Below, in pieces: positions 15,818 to 23,470 of a DNA stretch of 28,838 bases. Under the pieces are notes generated by a model that saw only the letters and a list, made by a program, of their open reading frames with translations, was not told the DNA's origin and ran no database searches. Position 1 is the first letter of the stretch; every line of letters begins with the position of its first letter. A program made the position numbers and the translations under genes. This DNA is from JAEUMY01 sp031394355 (GTDB taxonomy: Bacteria > Pseudomonadota > Gammaproteobacteria > Burkholderiales > Usitatibacteraceae): positions 1-28,838 of the forward strand of contig JANNSU010000071.1 of NCBI GenBank assembly GCA_031394355.1, written 5' to 3'.

Positions 15818-16537
15818 TCACCAGACAATCGCCTTCCTGTCGCGGAAAAAACTCCCGCTTGGCCCGGTGCTGGGCAGCAGAGCCAGCCAGACTGCGGTCT
15901 CAGCACCGTCCTCAACGCTTCGATCTGCATTCGGCCCGCCCATGTCGGTCTTGACCCAGCCCGGGCTGACAGCATTCACCAGAATGCCGGTCCCCTGCAG
16001 CTCGGCCGCCAAGGTCCGGGTCAGCGCATTGAGCGCCGTCTTCGACAATCGGTAGCCCGGCAGTCCTGGACCCATGCGCTCCAACTGGCCCAAACCACTG
16101 GAGACATTGACGATACGGCCGGAACCCACCTTTTTCATCATCGGCACGAAGGCCTGGCACATGCGCACTGCACCGATGATATTGATCTCGAATATTTCCC
16201 GGAATTGTGCAGGCGGCGTTTGCAGCAGTGAGCCGTCGCGTGCCTCGGGCATGATTCCCGCATTGTTGACCAGGATGTCGCATTGACCGAACTCTGCCGC
16301 AACGGACTGTGCAAATGCCGCTACGCTGGCGTCGCTCGCAACATCCAGAGGCGCTGACAGCACCTGGGCTGAATCCGGCTTTACGTCTGCCAGCAACTGC
16401 TGCGCAGCCTTGCGTCCCTGTTCCACATCCCGGCTTCCCAGCATGAGGGACACGCCTTCCTTCAGCAGTTGTCGGCCGATTTCCAGGCCCAGCCCGCGAT
16501 TGCCACCACTGATTACCGCCACTTTGCTTTTTGGCAA
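15818..16537 (-). CDS. Short-chain dehydrogenase/reductase
   Basis: A 239-residue classical SDR oxidoreductase using NAD(P)H. It appears to start with TTG at 16537, eight bases after GGAG; no ATG lies nearby in frame. The cofactor motif is SGGNRGLG (10-17), NNAG is at 91-94, the catalytic Ser is in NVSSG (about 146), and YRLSK gives Tyr162 and Lys166. The segment SPGWVKTDMGG follows. The Arg after the first beta strand (GSRDVEQGRKAA) hints at NADPH preference. The overall pattern is close to the carbonyl-reductase-like SDRs. No substrate is suggested by the neighbours, which are a lipoprotein gene and a Nudix gene on the same strand. Confidence 0.9.
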   Translation of the reverse strand: MPKSKVAVISGGNRGLGLEIGRQLLKEGVSLMLGSRDVEQGRKAAQQLLADVKPDSAQVLSAPLDVASDASVAAFAQSVAAEFGQCDILVNNAGIMPEARDGSLLQTPPAQFREIFEINIIGAVRMCQAFVPMMKKVGSGRIVNVSSGLGQLERMGPGLPGYRLSKTALNALTRTLAAELQGTGILVNAVSPGWVKTDMGGPNADRSVEDGAETAVWLALLPSTGPSGSFFRDRKAIVW

Positions 16538-16706
16538 AATATAGCTCCGTAAGTAGGTTGCTGATCATTCCCCACTTGCCGCGTCGGTCGTGCCGCGCTA
16601 TTGGTCTAGTTGGTGCCCATGATAATGGCTTGGCCGGAATCGAGCATGAGGCGGAGGCAGGACCAAGCGATGGGTAGCGGGAAGGCGATAGTCATCGGGG
16701 CGATTC

Positions 16707-16724
16707 GACTGACTAGACTGACTA
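16707..16724. repeat. Two-unit 9-bp direct repeat
   Basis: GACTGACTA occurs twice in a row in the 206-base gap between the SDR and Nudix genes, just beyond the Nudix stop codon. No function is evident. Confidence 0.6.
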
Positions 16725-16743
16725 TATCCGGTCCGCTGGTGGC

Positions 16744-17397
16744 CTAGCCGGAGTCCAGCGGCGCAACCACGCCATTGATCATCGTTGACCCGCAATCCCC
16801 CGCAACGGCCCGGTAGAGCGTTTGCAACATTCCAGCTGTTGCACCCCAGATGTATCGGCCCTGCCAGGGGATCGCATGGTAGGTGCGCATGCGCCCCTTG
16901 AACATGGCGGTCTCGAGCCTGTGATTGCGCGGGTCGAGCAGGAAAGCAAGCGGCACCTCGAACACTTCGGCCACCTCGAACGCGTCAAATGAATAGCCGT
17001 CTGAAGCCGGCGGGGTGTTGACCCATCCGACAACCGGCGTGACGACAAAACCCGTCCCGGTTCTGTAGTCAGGGAGATGGCCAATCACGTCGATTGCCCG
17101 GGCAGCCAGGCCGGTCTCTTCCTCGGTCTCCCGCAAAGCGGTATGCGCGGCATCACGATCGCCCGGATCGCGCCGACCACCGGGAAAGCTGATCTGTCCC
17201 GCGTGATCTTTGAGGTGAGCGGTACGCTGGGTGAACAGCACCATCGGTTCTGCCCGCGCCAGGATACCGATCAACACTGCCGCTGGCGTTAGCGACCGAC
17301 CGGTCTGCATTTGTGACAGATCGCCGTCATCACTGAACCCGCCACCCGGTACATGGCCCAGAGCGAGGCGGCTCGACAATTCTTCTCGAGTCAGCAC
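16744..17397 (-). CDS. Nudix hydrolase, CoA pyrophosphatase type
   Basis: A 217-residue protein with the UPF0035 signature (VLFTQRTAHLKDHAGQISFPGG, about residues 53-74) running directly into the Nudix box (GGRRDPGDRDAAHTALRETEEETGL, 73-97). The combination marks the NudL/PCD1 branch, which cleaves coenzyme A and its esters to phosphopantetheine compounds and 3',5'-ADP. The first Glu of the strict Nudix consensus is replaced, as in other members of this branch. The C-terminal part (YHAIPWQGRYIWGATAGML) is also typical. The start is GTG 17397 with no strong ribosome site, so it is less certain. It is divergent from maiA with only 74 bases between them. Confidence 0.88.
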   Translation of the reverse strand: MLTREELSSRLALGHVPGGGFSDDGDLSQMQTGRSLTPAAVLIGILARAEPMVLFTQRTAHLKDHAGQISFPGGRRDPGDRDAAHTALRETEEETGLAARAIDVIGHLPDYRTGTGFVVTPVVGWVNTPPASDGYSFDAFEVAEVFEVPLAFLLDPRNHRLETAMFKGRMRTYHAIPWQGRYIWGATAGMLQTLYRAVAGDCGSTMINGVVAPLDSG

Positions 17398-17471
17398 GGC
17401 AACTGGGCTAAACTTTTGCTCATCGTAGAAGTCTATCAGCCCAGCACCGCCAGCCAGCCGACCAGCCCAAC

Positions 17472-18107
17472 ATGATTCTTTATACCTACTTCCGCTCTTC
17501 CGCCGCTTTTCGGGTCCGTATCGCGCTCAAGCTGAAAGGCATTGACGCAGAGTTGCGCTCGATCAACCTGCTGACCAACGAAAATTGGCAAGCTGGGTAT
17601 CTTGGGATCAATCCGCAAGGCTTTGTACCTTTCCTCATTGACGGAGACGTGCGCTTGTCGCAATCCATGGCCATCATCGAGTATCTCGAAGAGACCCGGC
17701 CCGCACCGGCGCTGTTGCCCCACTCGGCCACCGATCGCGCCTTTGTGCGCGGCATTGCCAATCTCATCGCCTGCGACATCCATCCGTTGAACAACAAACG
17801 CATCATGGACTATCTGGAACATCCACTGGGACAAGACAAGACTGTTCGGAGCAACTGGTATCAGCACTGGATCCGTGAAGGCTTCGATGTGCTCGAGAAC
17901 CAACTTGTCGCGCGTCACGGCGACACCTTCTGCTTCGGCAATACGCCGACGCTGGCGGATATCTGCCTCGTGCCACAGGTCTTCAATGCCCAGCGATTCA
18001 AGGTGGACACTTCTCGCTATCCACGCATCATGCAAATTTTTGACTCGTGCATGCAGCTTGATGCCTTCGTTGCAGCGCAACCATCCAGACAACCTGATTC
18101 AGTCTGA
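17472..18107 (+). CDS. maiA: Maleylacetoacetate isomerase (zeta-class GST)
   Basis: A 211-residue glutathione-dependent isomerase that converts maleylacetoacetate (or maleylpyruvate) to the fumaryl form in tyrosine or gentisate breakdown. The N-terminal thioredoxin-like domain has YFRSSAAFRVRIALKLKG with the active-site serines of the zeta class (SSxxxRVRIAL), INPQGFVPFLIDGDVRLSQSMAIIEYLEE (glutathione site) and the C-terminal helical domain with IACDIHPLNNKR and TPTLADICLVPQVFNAQRF. The usual partners (fumarylacetoacetase, homogentisate dioxygenase) are not in the window, so the pathway cannot be fixed. The stop is 41 bases before the peroxidase ATG, which allows read-through. Confidence 0.92.
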   Translation: MILYTYFRSSAAFRVRIALKLKGIDAELRSINLLTNENWQAGYLGINPQGFVPFLIDGDVRLSQSMAIIEYLEETRPAPALLPHSATDRAFVRGIANLIACDIHPLNNKRIMDYLEHPLGQDKTVRSNWYQHWIREGFDVLENQLVARHGDTFCFGNTPTLADICLVPQVFNAQRFKVDTSRYPRIMQIFDSCMQLDAFVAAQPSRQPDSV

Positions 18108-18148
18108 TGGCGCATGCATCGTCACAGACCTATCCCCGGAGAGTCACC

Positions 18149-20071
18149 ATGACGTATTTTTTGCGATTTGCCCACTCCCTGCTTGGGCTCGCGATGCTCG
18201 CAACAATGCTTGCCACATCGACTGATGTACGGGCCCAGTCTTTCAGCGGCGCGCTTTCCGGTAGTTGGTGGAATGCTGATCGAAGCGGCGAGGGGCTCAT
18301 GGTCAGCTTCGAATCCGCAGGCGGACAGAACTACGCAGTCGTCGCGTTCTTCACCTACACCGGCACCGGTGCCACGTCGTGGATGACCGGCGGCGCCACG
18401 TATGCCACCGGCGCGACGTCGGTCGCTATCCCGGTGATCACCGGCACCGGGGCGAGATTCGGTGCGGCATTCCGCGCCGGGGATGTGCAACGTACGTCGG
18501 CAGGCACCATCACACTTGACTACGTTTCCTGCACGCAGTTGCGTCTGCGCTACTCCGGCACTGAATCTCTCACTCTTGACCTCACCCGGGTACTCGGCCC
18601 GTTGAATGGCGTGGCCTGCACTTCCACACCTGCCCAGGCCTCGCAGAAGGACATCACGCTGCGTCAGGTCGCAGGGAGCACTGGCCAGACCGGGCTGCCA
18701 CTCACCGGACGCTCGCTACCCGCCATCACCGACCCGCTGCCTGCATTGGGAAAACTGCTGTTTTTCAGCAAGACGCTCAGTGGCAACCTCGATACGGCCT
18801 GTGCATCGTGTCATCACCCTGGCCTCGGCGGCGCGGATGGCCTCTCGCTGTCGATTGGCACGGGCGCAGTCGACCCCGCAGTCATGGGCCCGGGTCGTCG
18901 CCTGCCTTCTGGCGGCGTCAGCACGGCACGCAATGCCAACACTTTTTTCAATATCGGCCTGCTGGACCATGGGCTCTTCTGGGATTCGCGAGTGGAAAGC
19001 CTCACCAAGATTGCGGGACGCAATGGCGCGGGCAGCGGCATTCGCACACCGAGTTCCGTACTCGGCGTGGCCGATCCGAATGCCGGAACAACGCTGCCTG
19101 CCGCGCAGGCCCGCTTCCCGGTGACCTCCGTGACCGAAATGCGCGGCACGTTGTTGACTGGCAGCAATGACGACACGCTGCGCGCGCACCTGGCTGCACG
19201 ACTCGGAAACTACGGCACTGGCGCCGGCCAGCTCGCCGCCAGCGCGTGGCTGGACCGCTTCCGCACTGCCTTCGCACGACCAACGGGCACTGCGGATGAG
19301 CTCATCACGTTCAACAACATTGCTCTTGCCATTGCGGAGTATCAGCGCTCGGCCACCTTTGTGGATACGCCCTGGTCGCGATTCCTGCGCGGCGATTCGA
19401 CGGCCATCAGCGAAGAGGCCAAGGATGGCGCATTGCTCTTCTTTCGCACGCCGCAGCAGCGTGGCGCAGGCTGCGTGCTATGCCATACGGGCGATGTGTT
19501 CACCAATGAACGGCATCATTCCATCGGCTTTCCGCACATCGGCCCGGGCATAGGTGACGGCACGGCTGCATCCGAGGACTTCGGTCGCGGTCGCGAGACG
19601 CAAGCGACCGGCGATCGCTACAAGTTCCGCACGCCCTCACTCCTGAACATCGAGTTGAGTGCGCCATTTGGCCATGCCGGTGCCTATGCGGATCTCACTG
19701 CAGCAGTCGCGCACTACATCGCGCCGGATGCCACGCTGAACGACTTCCTGTCCCAGCAACGCTGGTGCAGCCTGCCGCAATTCCAGAATGGTGCCACGTG
19801 CACGGACACGGCAACCGTGACCCGGAACAGTCAGGCAGCACTGGCCAAGATGAAGGCGGATCAGGCCACCGACCCCCTGGACTCGATGCCGGTAATCAAT
19901 ACCGCCGTGGTGCCAGTGTCTTCGGCGAACCTGATTGTCGAATTCCTCAAGGCGCTAACCGACCCTTGCCTCAAGAGCCGGTCTTGCTTCGGACGCTGGA
20001 TTCCGACGCCAGCGGAGGCGCCTGATAGCCATCAGTTGAACGCGACCGACGCCACGGGTCGTGCCTTGTAG
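18149..20071 (+). CDS. Di-haem cytochrome c peroxidase/MauG-like protein with extra N-terminal domain
   Basis: A 640-residue periplasmic protein starting at ATG 18149 behind GGAG. Residues 1-29 are a signal peptide (ending VRA). Residues 31-157 form a separate beta-rich domain with two cysteines (about 128 and 157) and the pattern GSWWNADRSGEGLMVSFE, a domain found attached to various exported proteins in beta- and gammaproteobacteria. From about 185 comes the cytochrome c peroxidase fold: LPALGKLLFFSKTLSGN, haem motif 1 CASCH (218-222), ARNANTFFNIGLLDHGLFWDSRVESL, haem motif 2 CVLCH (442-446), and TPSLLNIELSAPFGHAGAYADLTAAVAHY. It probably reduces hydrogen peroxide or oxidises a partner in the periplasm. 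It converges on the DUF4864-like gene with a 20-base gap. Confidence 0.9.
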   Translation: MTYFLRFAHSLLGLAMLATMLATSTDVRAQSFSGALSGSWWNADRSGEGLMVSFESAGGQNYAVVAFFTYTGTGATSWMTGGATYATGATSVAIPVITGTGARFGAAFRAGDVQRTSAGTITLDYVSCTQLRLRYSGTESLTLDLTRVLGPLNGVACTSTPAQASQKDITLRQVAGSTGQTGLPLTGRSLPAITDPLPALGKLLFFSKTLSGNLDTACASCHHPGLGGADGLSLSIGTGAVDPAVMGPGRRLPSGGVSTARNANTFFNIGLLDHGLFWDSRVESLTKIAGRNGAGSGIRTPSSVLGVADPNAGTTLPAAQARFPVTSVTEMRGTLLTGSNDDTLRAHLAARLGNYGTGAGQLAASAWLDRFRTAFARPTGTADELITFNNIALAIAEYQRSATFVDTPWSRFLRGDSTAISEEAKDGALLFFRTPQQRGAGCVLCHTGDVFTNERHHSIGFPHIGPGIGDGTAASEDFGRGRETQATGDRYKFRTPSLLNIELSAPFGHAGAYADLTAAVAHYIAPDATLNDFLSQQRWCSLPQFQNGATCTDTATVTRNSQAALAKMKADQATDPLDSMPVINTAVVPVSSANLIVEFLKALTDPCLKSRSCFGRWIPTPAEAPDSHQLNATDATGRAL

Positions 20072-20091
20072 GCGTTGCCCGTTGCGCTGAT

Positions 20092-20562
20092 TCAGGCAGC
20101 CTGGAGATCCGAAGGTGTGAGCTGGCAGCCAAACACCCGCCAGTCACCATTGGACTGGCGTTCCATGCTGAACAGCGCGATGAGGACAGTGCCATCGCGG
20201 ACCACGATCCGCATGGGCTGGATGACGTCATCATCAATGATCGCAGCCTCAAGGAATGCGGTGGATTGATTCCGCAGCAGAGGCTCATAGCCCTTGCGAA
20301 CCATTTCGGCAAACGCATCTGCCCCGGGGAACTGACGCCGCACTTCCGGGGCCGTCATCGCGAATGCAGCGGCATTGTCTTCCGACGCCAGCGCCTTGAT
20401 CTGTTGAGTGATCACAAGCTGAATGGCATTGCGGTCTGCCCGCGACAATGGTTTCGGTTGTGCCTGGGCTGCAGCGGTCGGCATCGTGAGGATGACTGAC
20501 AGGCAACAGGCACCCACGAGGCTCATGCAACGATGTACAAATTGCCAACGGGTAAATGACAT
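20092..20562 (-). CDS. DUF4864-like exported protein
   Basis: A 156-residue protein. ATG 20562 is preferred because AGAGG lies nine bases upstream; an ATG at 20571 sits directly on that sequence. The N-terminus (about 1-35) is a signal peptide (SLVGACCLSVILTMPTAAAQA). The mature domain has the DUF4864 pattern: IQLVITQQIKALASEDNAAAFAMTAPEVRRQF, MVRKGYEPLLRNQSTAFLEA and the closing strands PMRIVVRDGTVLIALFSMERQSNGDWRVFGCQL, an NTF2-like cone fold by family knowledge. The function is unknown. It lies tail to tail with the peroxidase and head to head with the sigma-factor operon across 263 bases. Confidence 0.82.
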   Translation of the reverse strand: MSFTRWQFVHRCMSLVGACCLSVILTMPTAAAQAQPKPLSRADRNAIQLVITQQIKALASEDNAAAFAMTAPEVRRQFPGADAFAEMVRKGYEPLLRNQSTAFLEAAIIDDDVIQPMRIVVRDGTVLIALFSMERQSNGDWRVFGCQLTPSDLQAA

Positions 20563-20775
20563 GTGAAGCATCCTCTGTTTCGTGGCGGCCCCGCATGTTC
20601 AATCGCGCCGGGCCCAATGCACGCATCCAACGTGACATCAAACGAACATCCAATGTACCCCATTCGCTACGTCCAAGTCGTGACGAGATCTGTCAACTTC
20701 GCGACCCGCCGCGGATCTGGCACTTGTCCGACGCTGACAGCCAGGACGCCGGACCCGCTACCGCTGAAAGAATCC

Positions 20776-20808
20776 GGAACCTTTTCCCGGGCCGGCCGCA
20801 ATACTCTG
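20776..20808 (+). promoter_or_regulatory. Possible ECF-type promoter before the sigma gene
   Basis: GGAACC (20776-20781), resembling the GGAAC -35 element of ECF-type promoters, is followed about 20 bases later by AATACTCT. Self-activation of ECF operons is common, but the downstream element and spacing fit poorly, so this is tentative. Confidence 0.25.
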
Positions 20809-20825
20809 CACACACACGCCAAACG

Positions 20826-21446
20826 ATGATGCCGCTCACCGACCCCCAACCCGACTTCGACCTGCTGCGCAACCTGCGCAATGGCGACATGACCGCCTTG
20901 TCTGCGCTTTACCGCAAACACAGCGGGCCACTTTACCGGTTTGCGGTGCTGCAATGCGGCGGCGCAGACCAGGCACACGATATCGTTCAGGAGACGTTTC
21001 TTGCGCTGATGGATGCCAAGGGCAAGTTCGATCCCACACAGGGGAGCCTCGGCAACTATCTGTTTGGTGTCGCGCGCAATCTCTCCCGTCGGGCACTGGA
21101 ACAATCGCGCCGCTGGGTTGTGGCAGAGATGGACAACGATACGGACATGGCGTGGGAGGACGGATCACCCCAGCCAATGGAACGAATGCTTGCACATGAA
21201 ACCGCCGAGGCCGTGCGGACAGCGCTGGCCAAGGTGCCGCCGCACTTCCGCGAAGTCATCATCCTGTATGAGATGCACGACTTCAGTTACGCAGAGGCCG
21301 CGACAGCCTGTGGCATAGACATCGGCACCGTGCGATCCCGTCTGCACCGCGGCCGTGCGTTGTTGGCCAAGGCATTGTGCCGAGCTGGCCTGGCCGACAC
21401 CAAAAATTCCGATTCAAACCAAGCTGCCTTGCAGAAGGAGGCATGA
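20826..21446 (+). CDS. ECF-type RNA polymerase sigma factor
   Basis: A 206-residue sigma factor of the extracytoplasmic-function group. Region 2 is visible (ALYRKHSGPLYRFAVLQCGG, AHDIVQETFLALMDAKGKFDP, LGNYLFGVARNLSRRAL) and region 4 at the C-terminus (ALAKVPPHFREVIILYEMHDFSYAEAATACGIDIGTVRSRLHRGRALL), with the helix-turn-helix that reads the -35 element. Two ATGs (20826 and 20829) are possible starts, and no clear ribosome site precedes them. An acidic linker (EMDNDTDMAWEDG) joins the regions. The stop overlaps the ribosome site of the next gene, with one base between the stop and the next ATG, so the two are coupled. The promoter target and inducing stress are unknown. Confidence 0.92.
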   Translation: MMPLTDPQPDFDLLRNLRNGDMTALSALYRKHSGPLYRFAVLQCGGADQAHDIVQETFLALMDAKGKFDPTQGSLGNYLFGVARNLSRRALEQSRRWVVAEMDNDTDMAWEDGSPQPMERMLAHETAEAVRTALAKVPPHFREVIILYEMHDFSYAEAATACGIDIGTVRSRLHRGRALLAKALCRAGLADTKNSDSNQAALQKEA

Positions 21447-21447
21447 C

Positions 21448-22002
21448 ATGACCCCCATACTGAAACCCCTTCCCGGAGAGCTGCCGCCAGACCAGGCTGC
21501 TCTACTCGATCAACATCTGGACAGCTTGCGTTCAGCAACCGCCGATCTCGCGCCGCGTGTCGCGCTGGAGGCTGACCTGCTGAAGCAATGGCAGCGACGC
21601 TCACGCCCCGGTGTGTTCGCATGGCTGACGGGGCAGCCGCACAAGACCGAAGGTGGATTTGCCGGATTGGGTCAATTTGGCGTCCCGACCGCCGCGCTGG
21701 CGCTGTCTCTGGGCTTCGCTGGCTGGATGTCGTTTGCGCCACTGCTCGGCCAGGCGCCCCGAGCGCCAGTCGATTCCGTGGTCAGTGCCCAGAGCGCTTC
21801 CGATGCACCCTTCATCGCACTGCAGCCGATGGAGCGAATCGCGATGGAACGCGATGCAACGATCGTGTCCACCACCTTCCCGCGTGCCCTGTTGGCCAAT
21901 TACGGCATGCCCGTGAGCCCTGAACGGGCTGGCGAATCCGTGCGCGCGGACATGTTGCTGTCGAGCAGCGGCCAGCCGCTTGCGCTGCGGATCATTGAAT
22001 AG
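21448..22002 (+). CDS. Single-pass membrane protein, candidate anti-sigma factor
   Basis: A 184-residue protein starting one base after the sigma factor stop, with the strong site AAGGAGG. The N-terminal ~75 residues are cytoplasmic, with helices (DQAALLDQHLDSLRSATADLAPRVALEADLLKQW). One membrane helix lies at about 78-100 (VPTAALALSLGFAGWMSFAPLL), and the remaining ~80 residues would be periplasmic. Gene order and topology fit an anti-sigma factor, but I see no HxxxCxxC zinc motif or other named anti-sigma signature, so the role rests on context only. It is probably co-transcribed with the following exported protein, 56 bases away. Confidence 0.8.
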   Translation: MTPILKPLPGELPPDQAALLDQHLDSLRSATADLAPRVALEADLLKQWQRRSRPGVFAWLTGQPHKTEGGFAGLGQFGVPTAALALSLGFAGWMSFAPLLGQAPRAPVDSVVSAQSASDAPFIALQPMERIAMERDATIVSTTFPRALLANYGMPVSPERAGESVRADMLLSSSGQPLALRIIE

Positions 22003-22058
22003 CGTTGCCACCCTCTACCCGCACCTTTCCACATCGCAAAGACTCACTGGAGAATGAC

Positions 22059-23360
22059 ATGAACACCCACCCTACCCTCACCACACTGGCCGTTCTGGCC
22101 ACCCTGCCGTTCGCAACCTTGTCCGCTGCCGCAGAGGCCCGCGCGATCGCGATGGTCGAACATGAGGTTGAACTCATCCAGGCTGGCGGGAACGTCACGG
22201 TCGAAGTCATCGGGCAGTTGGCGCAGGGCGATGAAGCGCGCAAGCACATTGAAGAGGCCCGCAAGCACGCGCAGCAGGCACGTGAACATGCCGGCAAGGT
22301 GCGTGAGGAGATCCGACTGCGCATGCCTGCCGACATCGTGCGCATGCCGGACACCTCCGGGCTGGCCGAAGCATTTGCCAATTCAGTGGCATACAGCTTT
22401 ACGACGGGCAACGTGAAGTCGGTCAAGAACGCACCCTACACGGGCGAAATCATCAACGAACGCATCCAGACGTTGGCCGACGGCAATCAGCTGGTGAAGA
22501 AGAGCAGCAACCGCGTCTACCGCGACAGCCAGGGTGCCACGCGGCAAGAGATCCTGGACAGCAGTGGCCAACTGAAGACAGTTCACATTCGCGATGCGGA
22601 AGGGACACGATTCGTTTTGACGCCATCAAGGAAGTCTGCACTGAAGATTGCTTCCCCAAAGAACCTCATCCATGCCAAGACAGGGCTCTTGTCCGGCAAG
22701 TCCGGCAAGGACTCGGACGCGACGCTGGTCATCAAGCGGAGCGAGAAGGGCGAAACGGTCGTCAATTCGACTGAAAACATCATCGTCAAGCGAGTCGATG
22801 GCGACGGCAAGGAAAAGCGCGAAGAAATTCGTGTGCAGGTCGGCCCGCGCAACTTCGCCTTCTCCGGCAACGAGGGCATGGCAGCACTTGGCAAACTTGG
22901 CGAGCTGGGAGAGCTCTCCCACCTCTCCGAACTCGCCACGATGGGTGATGCATTCAACGCTGCCGGCGATGCCTTTTCCATGGCATGGCGCCACGGCGAG
23001 CCCAGCTTCGTGCGCATGGACAAAAGCTATGAGCGCACCACAACCAGTTTGGGCAGCAAAAGTTTTGACGGTGTGATTGCAGAAGGCAAGATGGTGAGCT
23101 ACATCATTCCCACAGGCAAAGTCGGCAATGCAAAGCCGATCACTGTCAGCTCGGAGACCTGGTACTCGCAAGATCTGCAGATCACGGTTTACTCAAAACA
23201 CAGTGACCCGCGCTCTGGCGAGGTGATCTATCGCGTGGCCAACCTGAAGCGCGGCGAACAGTCCACGGACCTCTTCCGCGTCCCGGCTGACTTTGAGGTC
23301 ACGGACCCGATGGCGAAGCTGACTGGTGCGATCAAAATCGAACGAACTGAAAAGAAGTGA
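22059..23360 (+). CDS. Exported protein of unknown function in the sigma operon
   Basis: A 433-residue protein with ATG 22059, six bases after GGAG. Residues 1-25 are a signal peptide (LAVLATLPFATLSAAAEA). A helical, strongly charged stretch (about 55-90, DEARKHIEEARKHAQQAREHAGKVREEI) is likely a coiled coil. The middle contains beta-rich repeats of KR/NG type (YTGEIINERIQTLADGNQLVKKSSNRVYRDSQGATRQEI), then a low-complexity GKLGELGELSHLSELATMG segment. The C-terminal part (SETWYSQDLQITVYSKHSDPRSGEVIYRVANLKRGEQSTDLFRVPADFEV) matches a recurrent pattern in exported proteins of several phyla, with a WYS..L start and a LF.VP.D ending. The binding target is not known. It is the last gene of the ECF operon. 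Confidence 0.85.
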   Translation: MNTHPTLTTLAVLATLPFATLSAAAEARAIAMVEHEVELIQAGGNVTVEVIGQLAQGDEARKHIEEARKHAQQAREHAGKVREEIRLRMPADIVRMPDTSGLAEAFANSVAYSFTTGNVKSVKNAPYTGEIINERIQTLADGNQLVKKSSNRVYRDSQGATRQEILDSSGQLKTVHIRDAEGTRFVLTPSRKSALKIASPKNLIHAKTGLLSGKSGKDSDATLVIKRSEKGETVVNSTENIIVKRVDGDGKEKREEIRVQVGPRNFAFSGNEGMAALGKLGELGELSHLSELATMGDAFNAAGDAFSMAWRHGEPSFVRMDKSYERTTTSLGSKSFDGVIAEGKMVSYIIPTGKVGNAKPITVSSETWYSQDLQITVYSKHSDPRSGEVIYRVANLKRGEQSTDLFRVPADFEVTDPMAKLTGAIKIERTEKK

Positions 23361-23424
23361 CGCGGCGCAAGCCCGCAAGGTGTTGAAGTGGAGAGAAGTG
23401 CAGTAGAGAAGTAGTAAAGCAGGC

Positions 23425-23457
23425 GGGCCGCGGAAGGACTCTCCGCGGCCCATTTTT
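23425..23457 (+). terminator. Terminator of the ECF operon
   Basis: GGGCCGCGGA (23425-23434) pairs with TCCGCGGCCC (23442-23451) across a 7-base loop and is followed by ATTTTT. It stands 65 bases past the last plus-strand stop codon. There is no A-run on the other side, so it works in one direction. Confidence 0.85.
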
Positions 23458-23470
23458 CGACCCGCAGGCT

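Noticed and set aside
16186..16200. TCGAATATTTCC, resembling the GCGAATATTCGC palindrome
   Set aside because: It keeps only the inner CGAATATT half and loses symmetry, so it was not counted as a copy.
16598..16795. 65-codon minus-strand frame between the Nudix and SDR genes
   Set aside because: It overlaps the end of the Nudix gene in another frame, has His/Pro-rich composition and no ribosome site.
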